Assembly: GCA_963702695.1 (NCBI GenBank)
Contig: CAVPDS010000029.1
Location: forward strand, 248,001-312,000
Direction of reading: 5' to 3'
Source: VAZQ01 sp963702695
Lineage (GTDB): Bacteria > Pseudomonadota > Alphaproteobacteria > Rhizobiales > Xanthobacteraceae
DNA: 64,000 nt
Shown here: in pieces, positions 26,095-34,547 of the stretch
How the letters are laid out: every line of letters begins with the position of its first letter
How positions within the stretch are numbered: the first letter of the stretch is position 1
Position numbers and translations under genes: made by a program
Notes under the pieces: generated by a model
What the model saw: only the letters and a program-made list of their open reading frames with translations
Databases searched by the model: none
Told to the model about the DNA's origin: nothing

Positions 26095-28034
26095 CGATCG
26101 CTGAAGGCAAGGGCGTAGTAGCGAATGCAGAGGTTCAACTTTTTCACGATTCAGCGCCTCGCGCGAAAGGCAGAGCACGCGAGCCCGCGGGCGAGCCAAC
26201 GCATCGCACCCGGACCGACGCGAACGGCCGCTATGAGTTCCACTGCGAGCCTGGCCATTACTTCGTGCATTGCGAAGCACTGGGCCAGGCCGGCGCAGTG
26301 AACGTATCGGTTTTGCAGGGCCAAATTGCGGAAGCCCCCGTCCTCGCGCTGGACCTTCGGTTTGAGCTTGCGCTCTACGCCTACGGAGAGGGAGACCAAC
26401 GGCATCGGGTATCTCGAGCCGTTGCCGGTCAGCCGCTGATTGTCCGCTTTGAAGCGCCGCACTATCGCGACATCGCGAAGATCAAATGGGCCGCCCTGCC
26501 CGATGCACATGCGATTGAATCCGATCACGAAGTGGAACTGGTGTGCAGAGAGGCCGGCAAAGCCGGTGTCGAAGCGATCGCTGCGGCTGACTGGAACACG
26601 CCGGATCCGATACGGCCCGAAGTCCGAATGAGGGTGGAATTCACCGTTTCCGAGCCGGCTCTGCAGACCATTCGCGGCAACGTGGGCGTGACGTTGCACC
26701 GCAGCGCCAGCCACCCGACACTGGACCAGGCCTTGTGGGTTGCAATCCGCAATCGCACCCACGCGATTTCCTTCGGCCGTTACCGCGAATTCCTCAATCG
26801 CGTGCTCAGGTGGGAGGAAAACGAACGACTGCCCGAACCTTTGGAGCGGCGGCTGCGAGACCTGGGCACGCACCTGTATGGCGTGACTGCATATCAGGTG
26901 CTCAAAACAGCGACGGAAATTTTTCTGCTGATGGAGTGCGGTGTGCGAATCGATCGCGACCATCGCCACGAACTGGAGGCAAATTCGCTGGGAGACAGCG
27001 CGCGCCTTGGCGCGCCGATGAAACCGGGACAACTGGCGGAAAGACTGAGCCAATATCTCGGCCATCCCCCCCAGCTTCCGTATATCACCAGGGTGGTGGA
27101 GACGGCATTCCCCGAATATCAGCGCTGCAGCGTAGCGGGCCACCGGCTGCTGGTCGACAAGATTAACGAGCCATGCCTGATAGAGCTCATTTGGTCGTAT
27201 TGGCACGAAGAAGGCATGCTGATGCAGACCGTCAATGCCATCAGCCGGCGCTTCCAGAATATGCGCCGACCGGGAGACCGCGATCCGCTCCTGAACATGG
27301 CGATCGACCCGCTTCGGCCGGTGAACAATCTGCTGTGGGGATTTGTTCAGGATGAACCAAATCGCCTGACTGTCGCTCGCCGAACCGCGGAGTATCAGGC
27401 CGAGTACGGGATGCCGCTGTGCGGCAGGGTCGGAGCGCCGGGAGCCGATATCCGCTCCAAGTTTCTGGAAGCCTTTCACAACTTGCTCTACCAAGCTTCG
27501 GTTTTTTTCAAGGAAGACTTCCAGACCACGGTCATCGCTGATGGCTTCCCGCTGCTCAATGCGCTGAAGGAAGTCCATTTGATCCTGGCGCAGGGCGCGC
27601 ACAATCAATTTGGGGACCTGCCCTGGACGGCGCGCGCCGAGATGCTTCTGGTGCAGTTCATGCTGGCGCGACCTGAAATGCGGGAATTCCTGCAGAGCCG
27701 CATCATGGTCCCCTACAAGGAAGCGTGGATGCCCCAGGTGGACGCGATGAAGGCCATGCAGGGGTGGTCGGATGTGACGGTGACGCATTTCCGCGATCTC
27801 GGCGTCTACGGAGAACAACTGCTGCTCTCGATTCGTTATGGCGACTGGATCAACGTCGACAATGAGGACTCCGCCAAGAACTGGGCCCGGTACCACAAGG
27901 ACGTCCTCTACGGATATTGGCATGCCTACCGTGCCGCGACCGGCGTTGATTTGACCAATCCGGACACAGTCGATGCAACGCTTCCCGCGATTCGCTTGCA
28001 AAGGCGATTGGAGCTGCAGCAGCGGGTGCGGTGA
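26046..28034 (+). CDS. Cassette protein D: large protein with N-terminal carboxypeptidase-regulatory-like domain
   Basis: 662 residues. Residues 10-105 fit a carboxypeptidase-regulatory-like beta-sandwich (ICGFVTIAEGKGVVANAEVQLF, then TDANGRYEFHCEPGHYFVHCEA), a fold often used for adhesion or as a stalk. The remaining 550 residues are a mainly helical region with many tryptophans (SYWHEEGMLMQTVNAISRRFQN, LLWGFVQDEPNRL, NWARYHKDVLYGYWHAYRAA) that I cannot assign. No signal peptide is seen. The ATG follows GAGGAGAAC, and it overlaps protein C by 49 bp. Its role beside two peptidases is unknown. Confidence 0.7.
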   Translation: MADSEKIEATGICGFVTIAEGKGVVANAEVQLFHDSAPRAKGRAREPAGEPTHRTRTDANGRYEFHCEPGHYFVHCEALGQAGAVNVSVLQGQIAEAPVLALDLRFELALYAYGEGDQRHRVSRAVAGQPLIVRFEAPHYRDIAKIKWAALPDAHAIESDHEVELVCREAGKAGVEAIAAADWNTPDPIRPEVRMRVEFTVSEPALQTIRGNVGVTLHRSASHPTLDQALWVAIRNRTHAISFGRYREFLNRVLRWEENERLPEPLERRLRDLGTHLYGVTAYQVLKTATEIFLLMECGVRIDRDHRHELEANSLGDSARLGAPMKPGQLAERLSQYLGHPPQLPYITRVVETAFPEYQRCSVAGHRLLVDKINEPCLIELIWSYWHEEGMLMQTVNAISRRFQNMRRPGDRDPLLNMAIDPLRPVNNLLWGFVQDEPNRLTVARRTAEYQAEYGMPLCGRVGAPGADIRSKFLEAFHNLLYQASVFFKEDFQTTVIADGFPLLNALKEVHLILAQGAHNQFGDLPWTARAEMLLVQFMLARPEMREFLQSRIMVPYKEAWMPQVDAMKAMQGWSDVTVTHFRDLGVYGEQLLLSIRYGDWINVDNEDSAKNWARYHKDVLYGYWHAYRAATGVDLTNPDTVDATLPAIRLQRRLELQQRVR

Positions 28035-28052
28035 TGCGACGGCCAGGCTCGC

Positions 28053-28078
28053 AAACGCCGGGCTTTACTTTGGCGTTT
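28053..28078 (+). terminator. Weak hairpin after cassette protein D
   Basis: AAACGCC and GGCGTTT pair around a 12-base loop, and only two Ts follow. It may attenuate rather than end transcription before the next cassette gene, which has no promoter I can see. Confidence 0.3.
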
Positions 28079-28253
28079 TACTGGAGTTTGGGCGGGCGTG
28101 GCGCCGCGAACGGAGGGGCCTGGCTCCGCATCCGCCGCGCAACTCCGTTTCGTACCAGCCGCTCCACGGGTGCGTGGAGATCGATGAAGCGACCAATTTG
28201 GTAGACGCGATAAAAGTCGGATCGAGCAGAAACATGGATAGGGAGTAACAGTC

Positions 28254-29654
28254 ATGCCAGCAGATCTTGGTTTCGAGGCCGAGCCTTTTGGCGGTTTCTC
28301 CGGCTCAAACGGCGAGAGTTCTCAGGAGTTCGAGTCGGTGGTAGTTCGCGATCACCGCCCGGCCTGGCCCTGGAGAGGCGCTTCAGCCGTCTCCCGCGGC
28401 ACACCCGGTCGAGCTTCCTGGGCTCCAGGTTTCTACCGGACCAGAACGCCCCCCTACTTTGGTGGCAGGGGCTATTACCATCCCTCCGACTGGCGCTACA
28501 AAACCGCTTTCCGACGACGATGGCCGTGGCTGTTGCGAGCTGGAATCGGATTTGATCCGTCAATGCAAGACCCGCAAATAGTCGCCTGGGCGCAGGCCTG
28601 CCTTGCCCAGCTTGTCGGCGCGGAGCTTCCTCAGGACGGCACCTTGGGTCCTGATACGCGACGCGCCATCCAGATCTTTCAAACACAGATGCAGTTGCCC
28701 GCCAGCGGAGCGCTGGACCAGAACACCTTGGCAGCGCTGCAGCAGGCCTGCCAGGCGGGCGCCGCTGCTATCGGCGCGCCCGGCCCCGCTGGCGCGCCCG
28801 CTTCGTCCCAGGGCGAAGCGCCGGACTTTCCGCATGAGTTCGGCGAAGCCGGTCGCGAGATGTACGAGATGTACGAGATGGAAAAACGCGGCAGGTGCCG
28901 GTGCGGCGAGTCGGAACTGAATGAATTGGAAGAGTTTGAAACGACGGCCAAGGCCCCGTTGGCCAGGAGCACATCCTTTCGATATGTGAAGGATTTTTCC
29001 GGCCCCGCTGCGGAATGCGTGGACGCCTTGAAGAGGGCCGGGAAAACCAAGGCTGAGGCATTGACCATCATCAATACCCAAATTGGCGTTGCGATCGCCA
29101 TGCTTCGCAAGGCGGCGGACGAACTCAAACGCGGGAGCCGCTCATCCGCGACAAAAGACCTCTTTCTCAAGATATTCAGAGTAAGACCGGAGTTCGTACC
29201 GACCTGGCTGACGGCAACGGCGACGATCAAGGATCGAGGCGATGTCGTAGCGACCCGATGCACACGGGTGGCTGATCTTTTGGCGAGTGGAACGCTCAAG
29301 TTCTTCTGTGCAATCAACGCGACCAATTGCCCCGATTGTGATCCTCCAAACCCGAGCGATTTTGCCTGTTCGAGTTATGGAAGCGAGGGCAGGGCACCAG
29401 GAAACAGTAACGTGGTTTGCTTGGGAACTGATTTCTGGGACGCCATGAAGGCAGGTCAGACCAGCGCCTTGCTTGCCACGCTGATGCATGAGCCGTTCCA
29501 CATTTACTTTGGCGTGTACGTGACGGAGCATCGTTCCGATAGCGGAAAATTTGGCGGTATCTATTGCATCGTGCAGTTCGTCTTCGAAATCAATGGCCGG
29601 CTCCAACCCGCTCTGTTCAACAAACGGTGTACGGATACGCTGGTAAGAAAATAA
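28254..29654 (+). CDS. Cassette protein E: peptidoglycan-binding domain with HEPFH metallopeptidase domain
   Basis: 466 residues with no signal peptide. Residues 1-30 are an acidic-aromatic tag (DLGFEAEPFGGF) shared with the next protein. An arginine/glycine-rich stretch ends in RRRWPWL (87-93), followed by a PG_binding_1 domain (105-166), an acidic linker (EMYEMYEMEK) and a C-terminal domain with VCLGTDFWDAMK before TLMHEPFHIYFG (His412, Glu413, His416). The residues before the HExxH resemble the M35-like lysine-specific metallopeptidases, but a clear third ligand is not seen. Cell-wall-targeted protein cleavage is the likely role. Confidence 0.75.
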   Translation: MPADLGFEAEPFGGFSGSNGESSQEFESVVVRDHRPAWPWRGASAVSRGTPGRASWAPGFYRTRTPPYFGGRGYYHPSDWRYKTAFRRRWPWLLRAGIGFDPSMQDPQIVAWAQACLAQLVGAELPQDGTLGPDTRRAIQIFQTQMQLPASGALDQNTLAALQQACQAGAAAIGAPGPAGAPASSQGEAPDFPHEFGEAGREMYEMYEMEKRGRCRCGESELNELEEFETTAKAPLARSTSFRYVKDFSGPAAECVDALKRAGKTKAEALTIINTQIGVAIAMLRKAADELKRGSRSSATKDLFLKIFRVRPEFVPTWLTATATIKDRGDVVATRCTRVADLLASGTLKFFCAINATNCPDCDPPNPSDFACSSYGSEGRAPGNSNVVCLGTDFWDAMKAGQTSALLATLMHEPFHIYFGVYVTEHRSDSGKFGGIYCIVQFVFEINGRLQPALFNKRCTDTLVRK

Positions 29655-29786
29655 ACAGGTCCATTCCTGTGAAGAACGGGAGTTTCCCTTCGGGCGACAG
29701 TCGCTTTCCCGCTCCATGGGAATCCGCAGACCGGAGTCGGCGGCCCAATCGCGCAAGCAGATTCGGAAAGAAACGAGGACAGTCCG

Positions 29787-30656
29787 ATGAGTATGGATCT
29801 CAATTTCGAAGCCGAGGCCTTTGCAGGCTACAACCCATCGCAGGATGAGGATTCCGAACAATTCGAGAAAGGTGGGAAACACGGGGGCTCCCACCACCAC
29901 CGGAAATCACATGGGGGTCGTTGGAGGTCCCGCCGCCATTCCCGACGCTGGCCGTGGCTGCGCGGGACGGGATTCGGTTCTGGCGGTTCCACACAGGACC
30001 CGCAATCGGTTGCCTGGGCGCAAGGCTGCCTGTCGCAGATCACCGGCAACATGGTCCCGCAGAATGGGCTTATGGGATCGGCGACGCGAAGCGCCATCCG
30101 CGTGTTTCAAATGCAGCAACAACTGCCGCGGACCGGCATGCTGGACGACGCGACCATGGCGGCACTGCAAGATGCCTGCGCAGACGCGGGCGGGCAAGAC
30201 GATACGGATGAAATCTCATCGCGGTCCGGGTTCGCACCGCCGTTTGGCTTCCAACGCCAGGATAGCGAAGTAGGCGGATACAAGAAAACGGGTGCCGCCA
30301 TGGTCAGCGCAAGCACGCTGATTGTGTGGTTTGAATTCAACTCCACCAAACTGCGGCAGGATGACGAGGTCAATTCCGTCGTCCAGCTTGCGTTCGTGAT
30401 CAAAGCAAGTTTGCAACATCTGAAAGCGGCCGGGAAAGCCGGTAAGATCATTCTTCATGGCTTCGCGAGCAAAGAGGGAGCCGAAGCATCCAACCAGCAA
30501 CTGTCTGTCCGCCGCGCCCAGCGCGTCAAGGACCTGTTGATCGAAGCCGGGGTGCCCGAGGACCGCATTCAAATCATCGGCCACGGCGCAATCAACAATT
30601 GGCCGCAGCCCGGCCTCAAGTGGAACCGCCGCGTGGAAGTGGAGTTTCAACCGTAG
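29787..30656 (+). CDS. Cassette protein F: peptidoglycan-binding domain plus OmpA-like domain
   Basis: 289 residues. It shares with protein E the acidic tag (DLNFEAEAFAGY), a basic, histidine-rich stretch (GSHHHRKSHGGRWRSRRHSRRWPWL) and a PG_binding_1 domain (70-132). From 178 on it carries an OmpA-C-like domain (FEFNSTKLR, HGFASKEGAEASNQQLSVRRAQRVKDLL, WNRRVEVEF), which would bind peptidoglycan. It has no signal peptide or membrane barrel. With two wall-binding modules it looks like an adaptor linking the set to the wall. It is the last gene of the cassette and converges with the activator gene. Confidence 0.8.
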   Translation: MSMDLNFEAEAFAGYNPSQDEDSEQFEKGGKHGGSHHHRKSHGGRWRSRRHSRRWPWLRGTGFGSGGSTQDPQSVAWAQGCLSQITGNMVPQNGLMGSATRSAIRVFQMQQQLPRTGMLDDATMAALQDACADAGGQDDTDEISSRSGFAPPFGFQRQDSEVGGYKKTGAAMVSASTLIVWFEFNSTKLRQDDEVNSVVQLAFVIKASLQHLKAAGKAGKIILHGFASKEGAEASNQQLSVRRAQRVKDLLIEAGVPEDRIQIIGHGAINNWPQPGLKWNRRVEVEFQP

Positions 30657-30679
30657 CCGTTCCGCGAACAGCTCTCGCA

Positions 30680-32056
30680 CTACCCGGAGCGGATGCCGGC
30701 GGCGCGCCGCATCTGCAGAGCCCGGTCTGTGACGCCTAAGCGCTTCGCTGCGCGCTGCAGGTTGCCCTGCTCCGACTGGACGGCAATTCGGATGGCAGCC
30801 GCGGTGGTGGCGGTACTTATTTCCCGTAAGCTGGCGCCCATCGCAATCGCATCGGCGATGCTTCGTTCCAGGCGATCGTCGGGCCAGGCGCGCGGAGCGC
30901 TGTCATCGGAGGGACGGTCTTCTTCTGGTATGTCGCCGACCGTGATCGGGCCGGGACCGGCGTGACGATACGCAATGCGCTCGACCAACTGGCGCAGTTC
31001 ACGAATATTTCCCGGATACTCGCGGTTCAAGAGATAGTGGCGCACTGCGTTATCGAAGTCCGGCGGCTCTTCGGAACAGATGGTCCCCAAAAAATACTGC
31101 GCGAGCGGCATTATGTCCTCCCGGCGATCCCCAATCCGAAGCGTGCGAAATATGCAGCCGGCAATGCGGTGGAAGAGGTCAAGCCGGAAGTGGCCGCGTT
31201 GGATGAGGTCCACCAGATCGCGGTTCGTCGCGCAGACCAGTCGGAAGTTGGTCTTCAGCCATACATTCCCTCCCACACGTTTATAGGTCTTCTCCTGAAT
31301 CGCGCGCAGGAGCTGTGCCTGCAGCGGCAAAGGGAGTTCTCCGATCTCATCGAGAAACAGCGTCGCCCCGTCGGCCAGGGCGAAGGCGCCATCTCTGGCG
31401 CTGTGAGCACCGGTGAATGCGCCGCGCTCGTGGCCGAACAATTCGCTTCCGGAAAGTTCGGAGACAATGGTGCTGCAGTCAATCGTGACCAGTTCCGCCC
31501 GCTTTCCTCTCAAATCGGCTTGGCAACCAACGGCGTGAACAAGGCGAGCCAGAAGCTCTTTTCCAGTGCCGCTTTCACCGGTCAGCAACACCGGAGCAGT
31601 GCTGAACTTGCCGGCCTCTACCACCCGTCTCACCAAGCAGCGCCACGCCGCACTCTCGCCGGCGAGCGGTTGCTGCCTGAGGGCCTCGGCGGTCAAACGC
31701 TCCACGGCATGCCAGCGCTCCAGTTTTGCCAGAATTTGCCCCACCGCCGACACCCCATTCCACGCCATCACATCGGCAGCGCCGAGATGGAGCAGATGCC
31801 ACGCGTTGCCATTTTCCAGGATCGAGGCGGAAGCCGCCAAGGCGAGCACGCGAGGATGAGCGTTATCCCGGGACTCTCTAATGAAAGAGAACAACCCGTT
31901 GTCGACCTGGCTGAAGCAAACAATGCCGTACTGGTCCAGGCTGCCGTTATCGAACGAAATAACTTGGATACCGGCCGCGGCAAGACCATCGCGAATGCGC
32001 GATTCGCACAATTCGTTCTGCCCCCAGAATCGAAAGCGGACCGTGCGGGTTGGCAC
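30680..32056 (-). CDS. Sigma-54-dependent transcriptional activator (bacterial enhancer-binding protein)
   Basis: 458 residues. The AAA+ core is complete: Walker A GESGTGKE (160-167), GAFTGA loop (212-217) that contacts sigma-54, Walker B LFLDEIGE (233-240) and the sensor segments. A Fis-type helix-turn-helix ends the protein (NLQRAAKRLGVTDRALQMR). The first 115 residues look like a degenerate receiver-like domain and lack a clear phospho-acceptor Asp, so it may sense through another signal. The start is GTG 32056, after GGGGAGAG. It converges on the cassette by 23 bp and is the obvious candidate activator for the promoter at 23307. Confidence 0.92.
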   Translation of the reverse strand: MPTRTVRFRFWGQNELCESRIRDGLAAAGIQVISFDNGSLDQYGIVCFSQVDNGLFSFIRESRDNAHPRVLALAASASILENGNAWHLLHLGAADVMAWNGVSAVGQILAKLERWHAVERLTAEALRQQPLAGESAAWRCLVRRVVEAGKFSTAPVLLTGESGTGKELLARLVHAVGCQADLRGKRAELVTIDCSTIVSELSGSELFGHERGAFTGAHSARDGAFALADGATLFLDEIGELPLPLQAQLLRAIQEKTYKRVGGNVWLKTNFRLVCATNRDLVDLIQRGHFRLDLFHRIAGCIFRTLRIGDRREDIMPLAQYFLGTICSEEPPDFDNAVRHYLLNREYPGNIRELRQLVERIAYRHAGPGPITVGDIPEEDRPSDDSAPRAWPDDRLERSIADAIAMGASLREISTATTAAAIRIAVQSEQGNLQRAAKRLGVTDRALQMRRAAGIRSG

Positions 32057-32901
32057 TTGCTCTCCCCAATGATCGTCCGATGCCTATTTCGACGCGCGAT
32101 CAGTGGTCGTGAATGTCGATGCCGGAACTCTTCTGCCGCTGGCATGCGTTACTAGATGGCTCCTTGCGGTCGCGAGGATTTCGGCATCCACGCCTGCTGA
32201 GGCCCATCACGCCGGCGTGTGCGCCAAGCTCGCATGGGCCATGCTGGCTACGACGAAGACTGATCGCCGTAGCGCAATAACTTTGACACGATGTTGATGC
32301 TGCGCAACTCCAAAATTGGAGTCCCATGCGGAGCGAAAGTCATCCCCTTACCGCCCTGCATCGGCGACCTCGTACTGATAGGTATTGCAATAACGATCCG
32401 GCGGCAAAAAGCACACGGCCGACATTGCTTGAGCAGAATCAAGGTTGAGAATTGGTGTAAAAAGTTGGCGGCGTGAGAAGGCGCGTCGAGGACTGCCAGA
32501 GCGGCCGTCGGAAGAGATCGTGGAGGCAAGGGGGATCAGCCCCAGGGCGTAACCCTCTCACGAAACCCGCGATTCGGCAGCGCATCGAGCGCCCTCGGTC
32601 GTATCTGCCGGTCGTGTACATCGGGTGTCGATCATTAGTGCGGGCCTGCCGGCCGAAGGTTCACGTCGCACGACCATTCCCGGCTCAGACATCGGTCCCA
32701 AGACGACAGCATCAATCACCGCCCGCGCTCGCTACCGGGTGCGAAGCTCTTGCGGGGCGGGACTTTCTCAAAACATAGAGGCTCTGTTGGTTCATCCGGT
32801 ACCGATACAATTGGCTGATTCACACGGCGCGCGGACGCCCGCATGATCACGATGCCATCAGCGATCAATCGCGGTCGTTGAGGCTCAAAAGGAGATGTGC
32901 C
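32057..32901. other. Gene-poor stretch, no supported gene
   Basis: 845 bp between the activator and a small secreted-protein gene. Reading frames are short with no recognised domain. Small palindromes are present (CTCCAAAATTGGAG near 32310; TATTGCAATA near 32383). No transposase, tRNA or terminator was found. It may be a remnant junction at the edge of the cassette. Confidence 0.5.
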
Positions 32902-33087
32902 ATGCTGAAAATCGCTTTCGCGTCGGCGCTCATTGCTGTCGTTGCGGCGCCGGCTTTCGCAAAGAACAAAGCGTCCGCCGCCAATCCGGCCTGGAGCGTG
33001 TACGACAACCAAGGCCAGTTCGCCGGCGCTGATCCGGACCCGCTGGTCCGGCAGATGCTCCAGCGTGATCCTCCATCGGCGCAGTAA
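32902..33087 (+). CDS. Small secreted protein
   Basis: 61 residues. A signal peptide is plain (MLKIAFASALIAVVAAPAFA, cleavage before KNK), preceded by an AAAAGGAGA ribosome site. The mature part ends ...GADPDPLVRQMLQRDPPSAQ; the DPDP-x-VR-x-ML element recurs in small exported proteins of Bradyrhizobium-like genomes as I recall. Role unknown. It stands alone and is followed by a strong hairpin at 33114-33144. Confidence 0.65.
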   Translation: MLKIAFASALIAVVAAPAFAKNKASAANPAWSVYDNQGQFAGADPDPLVRQMLQRDPPSAQ

Positions 33088-33113
33088 TCGTCCATGGTCC
33101 GGACGGGTTGTGG

Positions 33114-33144
33114 CTAGAGTCCCGGCCTCAGGCTGGGACTCTAG
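33114..33144 (+). terminator. Strong hairpin after the small secreted-protein gene
   Basis: CTAGAGTCCC and GGGACTCTAG form a perfect 10-bp stem with an 11-base loop, 27 bp past the stop. No U-rich tail follows, so it may be a structured 3' end or a regulatory hairpin rather than a classical terminator. Confidence 0.55.
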
Positions 33145-33645
33145 CGCTGTGGCCGGAAGGGAGTGATGTCCCGATGAGCACACATACTCCTGCTGCGGTT
33201 CTCGCACTTCATATGCGCTGGCATCCGCCGTCGCGCGACAAGACTTTTTAGCCCTCTTTAGGTCTTCTTGATTTGCAAGCCGCAATAGTCAGCATAAGCA
33301 ATCGCCGATGCGGCGGCAGTACGCTGTTGATGAAAGCTTCAACAAACGGACGCGGACGCGAATCGGCGGCGCCTGATTCGTCGGCTTGCGGTTGAGCAAT
33401 CTCTGCGTCGAGAGCTGTGGAATCTTGCCGAAATGGCCGAGAAGCGCAGCAGTCGGATTCGGGTTCGATGGTGCAGCGCTTCCGCTCCCAAGACGCAAGT
33501 ATGATGCCTTGCGCGTCATCTGGTAAGGGCAAAAAGCCATTTTAAATCTGATAGTTGGGCTCGTTGTGCGTCCATTATCGTGCACCGGCGGGCGGGACCT
33601 CAGGCTGATTTACCCCCCGGCGCCGCACCCATAAAACTCTTCGAC
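33145..33645. other. Intergenic region, no gene seen
   Basis: About 500 bp before the ECF sigma gene. A minus-strand frame here (33248-33532) has no family resemblance. The sigma-factor promoter should be inside, but I could not identify its boxes. Confidence 0.5.
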
Positions 33646-34314
33646 ATGGGCGAAACGGAAGACGCAACGAGACCCATAACCTCGCCCCGGGGGAGTGTCG
33701 TGCAAAACATCTACAGGCTTTCGGATTTCTCACCCCGGCATCGCGGATCAGTCAGCCCGACCGAGGACGAAGTGCTGTTGACCTCCATCGCCGGCGGCGA
33801 CAAGGCCGCGATGCGGGCGCTGTTCGAACGACACCGGGTGCGCATCTATCGCTTCGTCTTGCGCATCGTGAGAGATCGGTGTGAGGCCGAGGAAGTCGTC
33901 AGCGAGGTGTTTTTCCAGGTCTGGCGCCGGGCGGGCATGTTCAGGGGACAGTCCCAGGTCTCGACGTGGCTTCTGGCCATCGCCCGCAACATAGCGCTGA
34001 GCGCATTGAGGCGGCAGCCGAAGGAGATCATGGACGATGCCGTCGCGATGTCGATCATCGACCCTGCGGGGGATCCCGAGAACACCGCCCAGGTCAAGGA
34101 TCGCAGCAAGCTTCTGCAGCTCTGTCTCGCGCGCCTGCCCCCGCGTGAGCGCGCCGCGATCGATCTCGTCTACTATCATCACAAGTCAATCTCGGAGATC
34201 TCTCAGATCTGTGGCGCGCCGGAAGGCACCATCAAGTCGCGGTTGTTCACGGCGCGTAAGCGGCTGTCCGTTCTGCTGCGCGCCAACGGCGTCGAAAGCT
34301 CGCGCGCTTGCTGA
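33646..34314 (+). CDS. ECF-family RNA polymerase sigma factor
   Basis: 222 residues. Sigma region 2 is FERHRVRIYRFVLRIVRDRCEAEEVVSEVFFQVWRR, followed by STWLLAIARNIAL. Region 4 holds the helix-turn-helix LPPRERAAIDLVYYHHKSISEISQICGAPEGTIKSRLFTARKRL. Region 3 is absent, as is typical of ECF (group IV) sigma factors. A 45-residue N-terminal extension precedes region 2. No anti-sigma factor gene is adjacent; the downstream neighbour is a large convergent membrane protein. A start further inside, near 33700, is possible. Confidence 0.9.
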   Translation: MGETEDATRPITSPRGSVVQNIYRLSDFSPRHRGSVSPTEDEVLLTSIAGGDKAAMRALFERHRVRIYRFVLRIVRDRCEAEEVVSEVFFQVWRRAGMFRGQSQVSTWLLAIARNIALSALRRQPKEIMDDAVAMSIIDPAGDPENTAQVKDRSKLLQLCLARLPPRERAAIDLVYYHHKSISEISQICGAPEGTIKSRLFTARKRLSVLLRANGVESSRAC

Positions 34315-34547
34315 TCGGTGCGCTTGTTGGATCACTGGGGGGTGCTGGCCGAGCGCGCTCCCTGCACTTCGGCTGCGGCCGGAGGAGAGAGCCTGCGTCC
34401 GGCAGCGCCGGCGGGGAGCGCATCGCGATCGCCGGATGGACCTGAATGCCGACATCCCGAGCCCTGAATGACACGCCTGAGCCGGCAGCCAAGGCGAAGC
34501 ACGGCGGTCGTCTCGACTGAATCCGGCGCAATAGGGTCGGCGTCGAC

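Noticed and set aside
32050..32062. TGGCACTTGC near the activator's start as a second sigma-54 site
   Set aside because: Spacing between GG and GC is far too short for a -24/-12 promoter.
33248..33532. 94-residue minus-strand frame before the sigma factor gene
   Set aside because: No family resemblance and no ribosome site; kept as non-coding.
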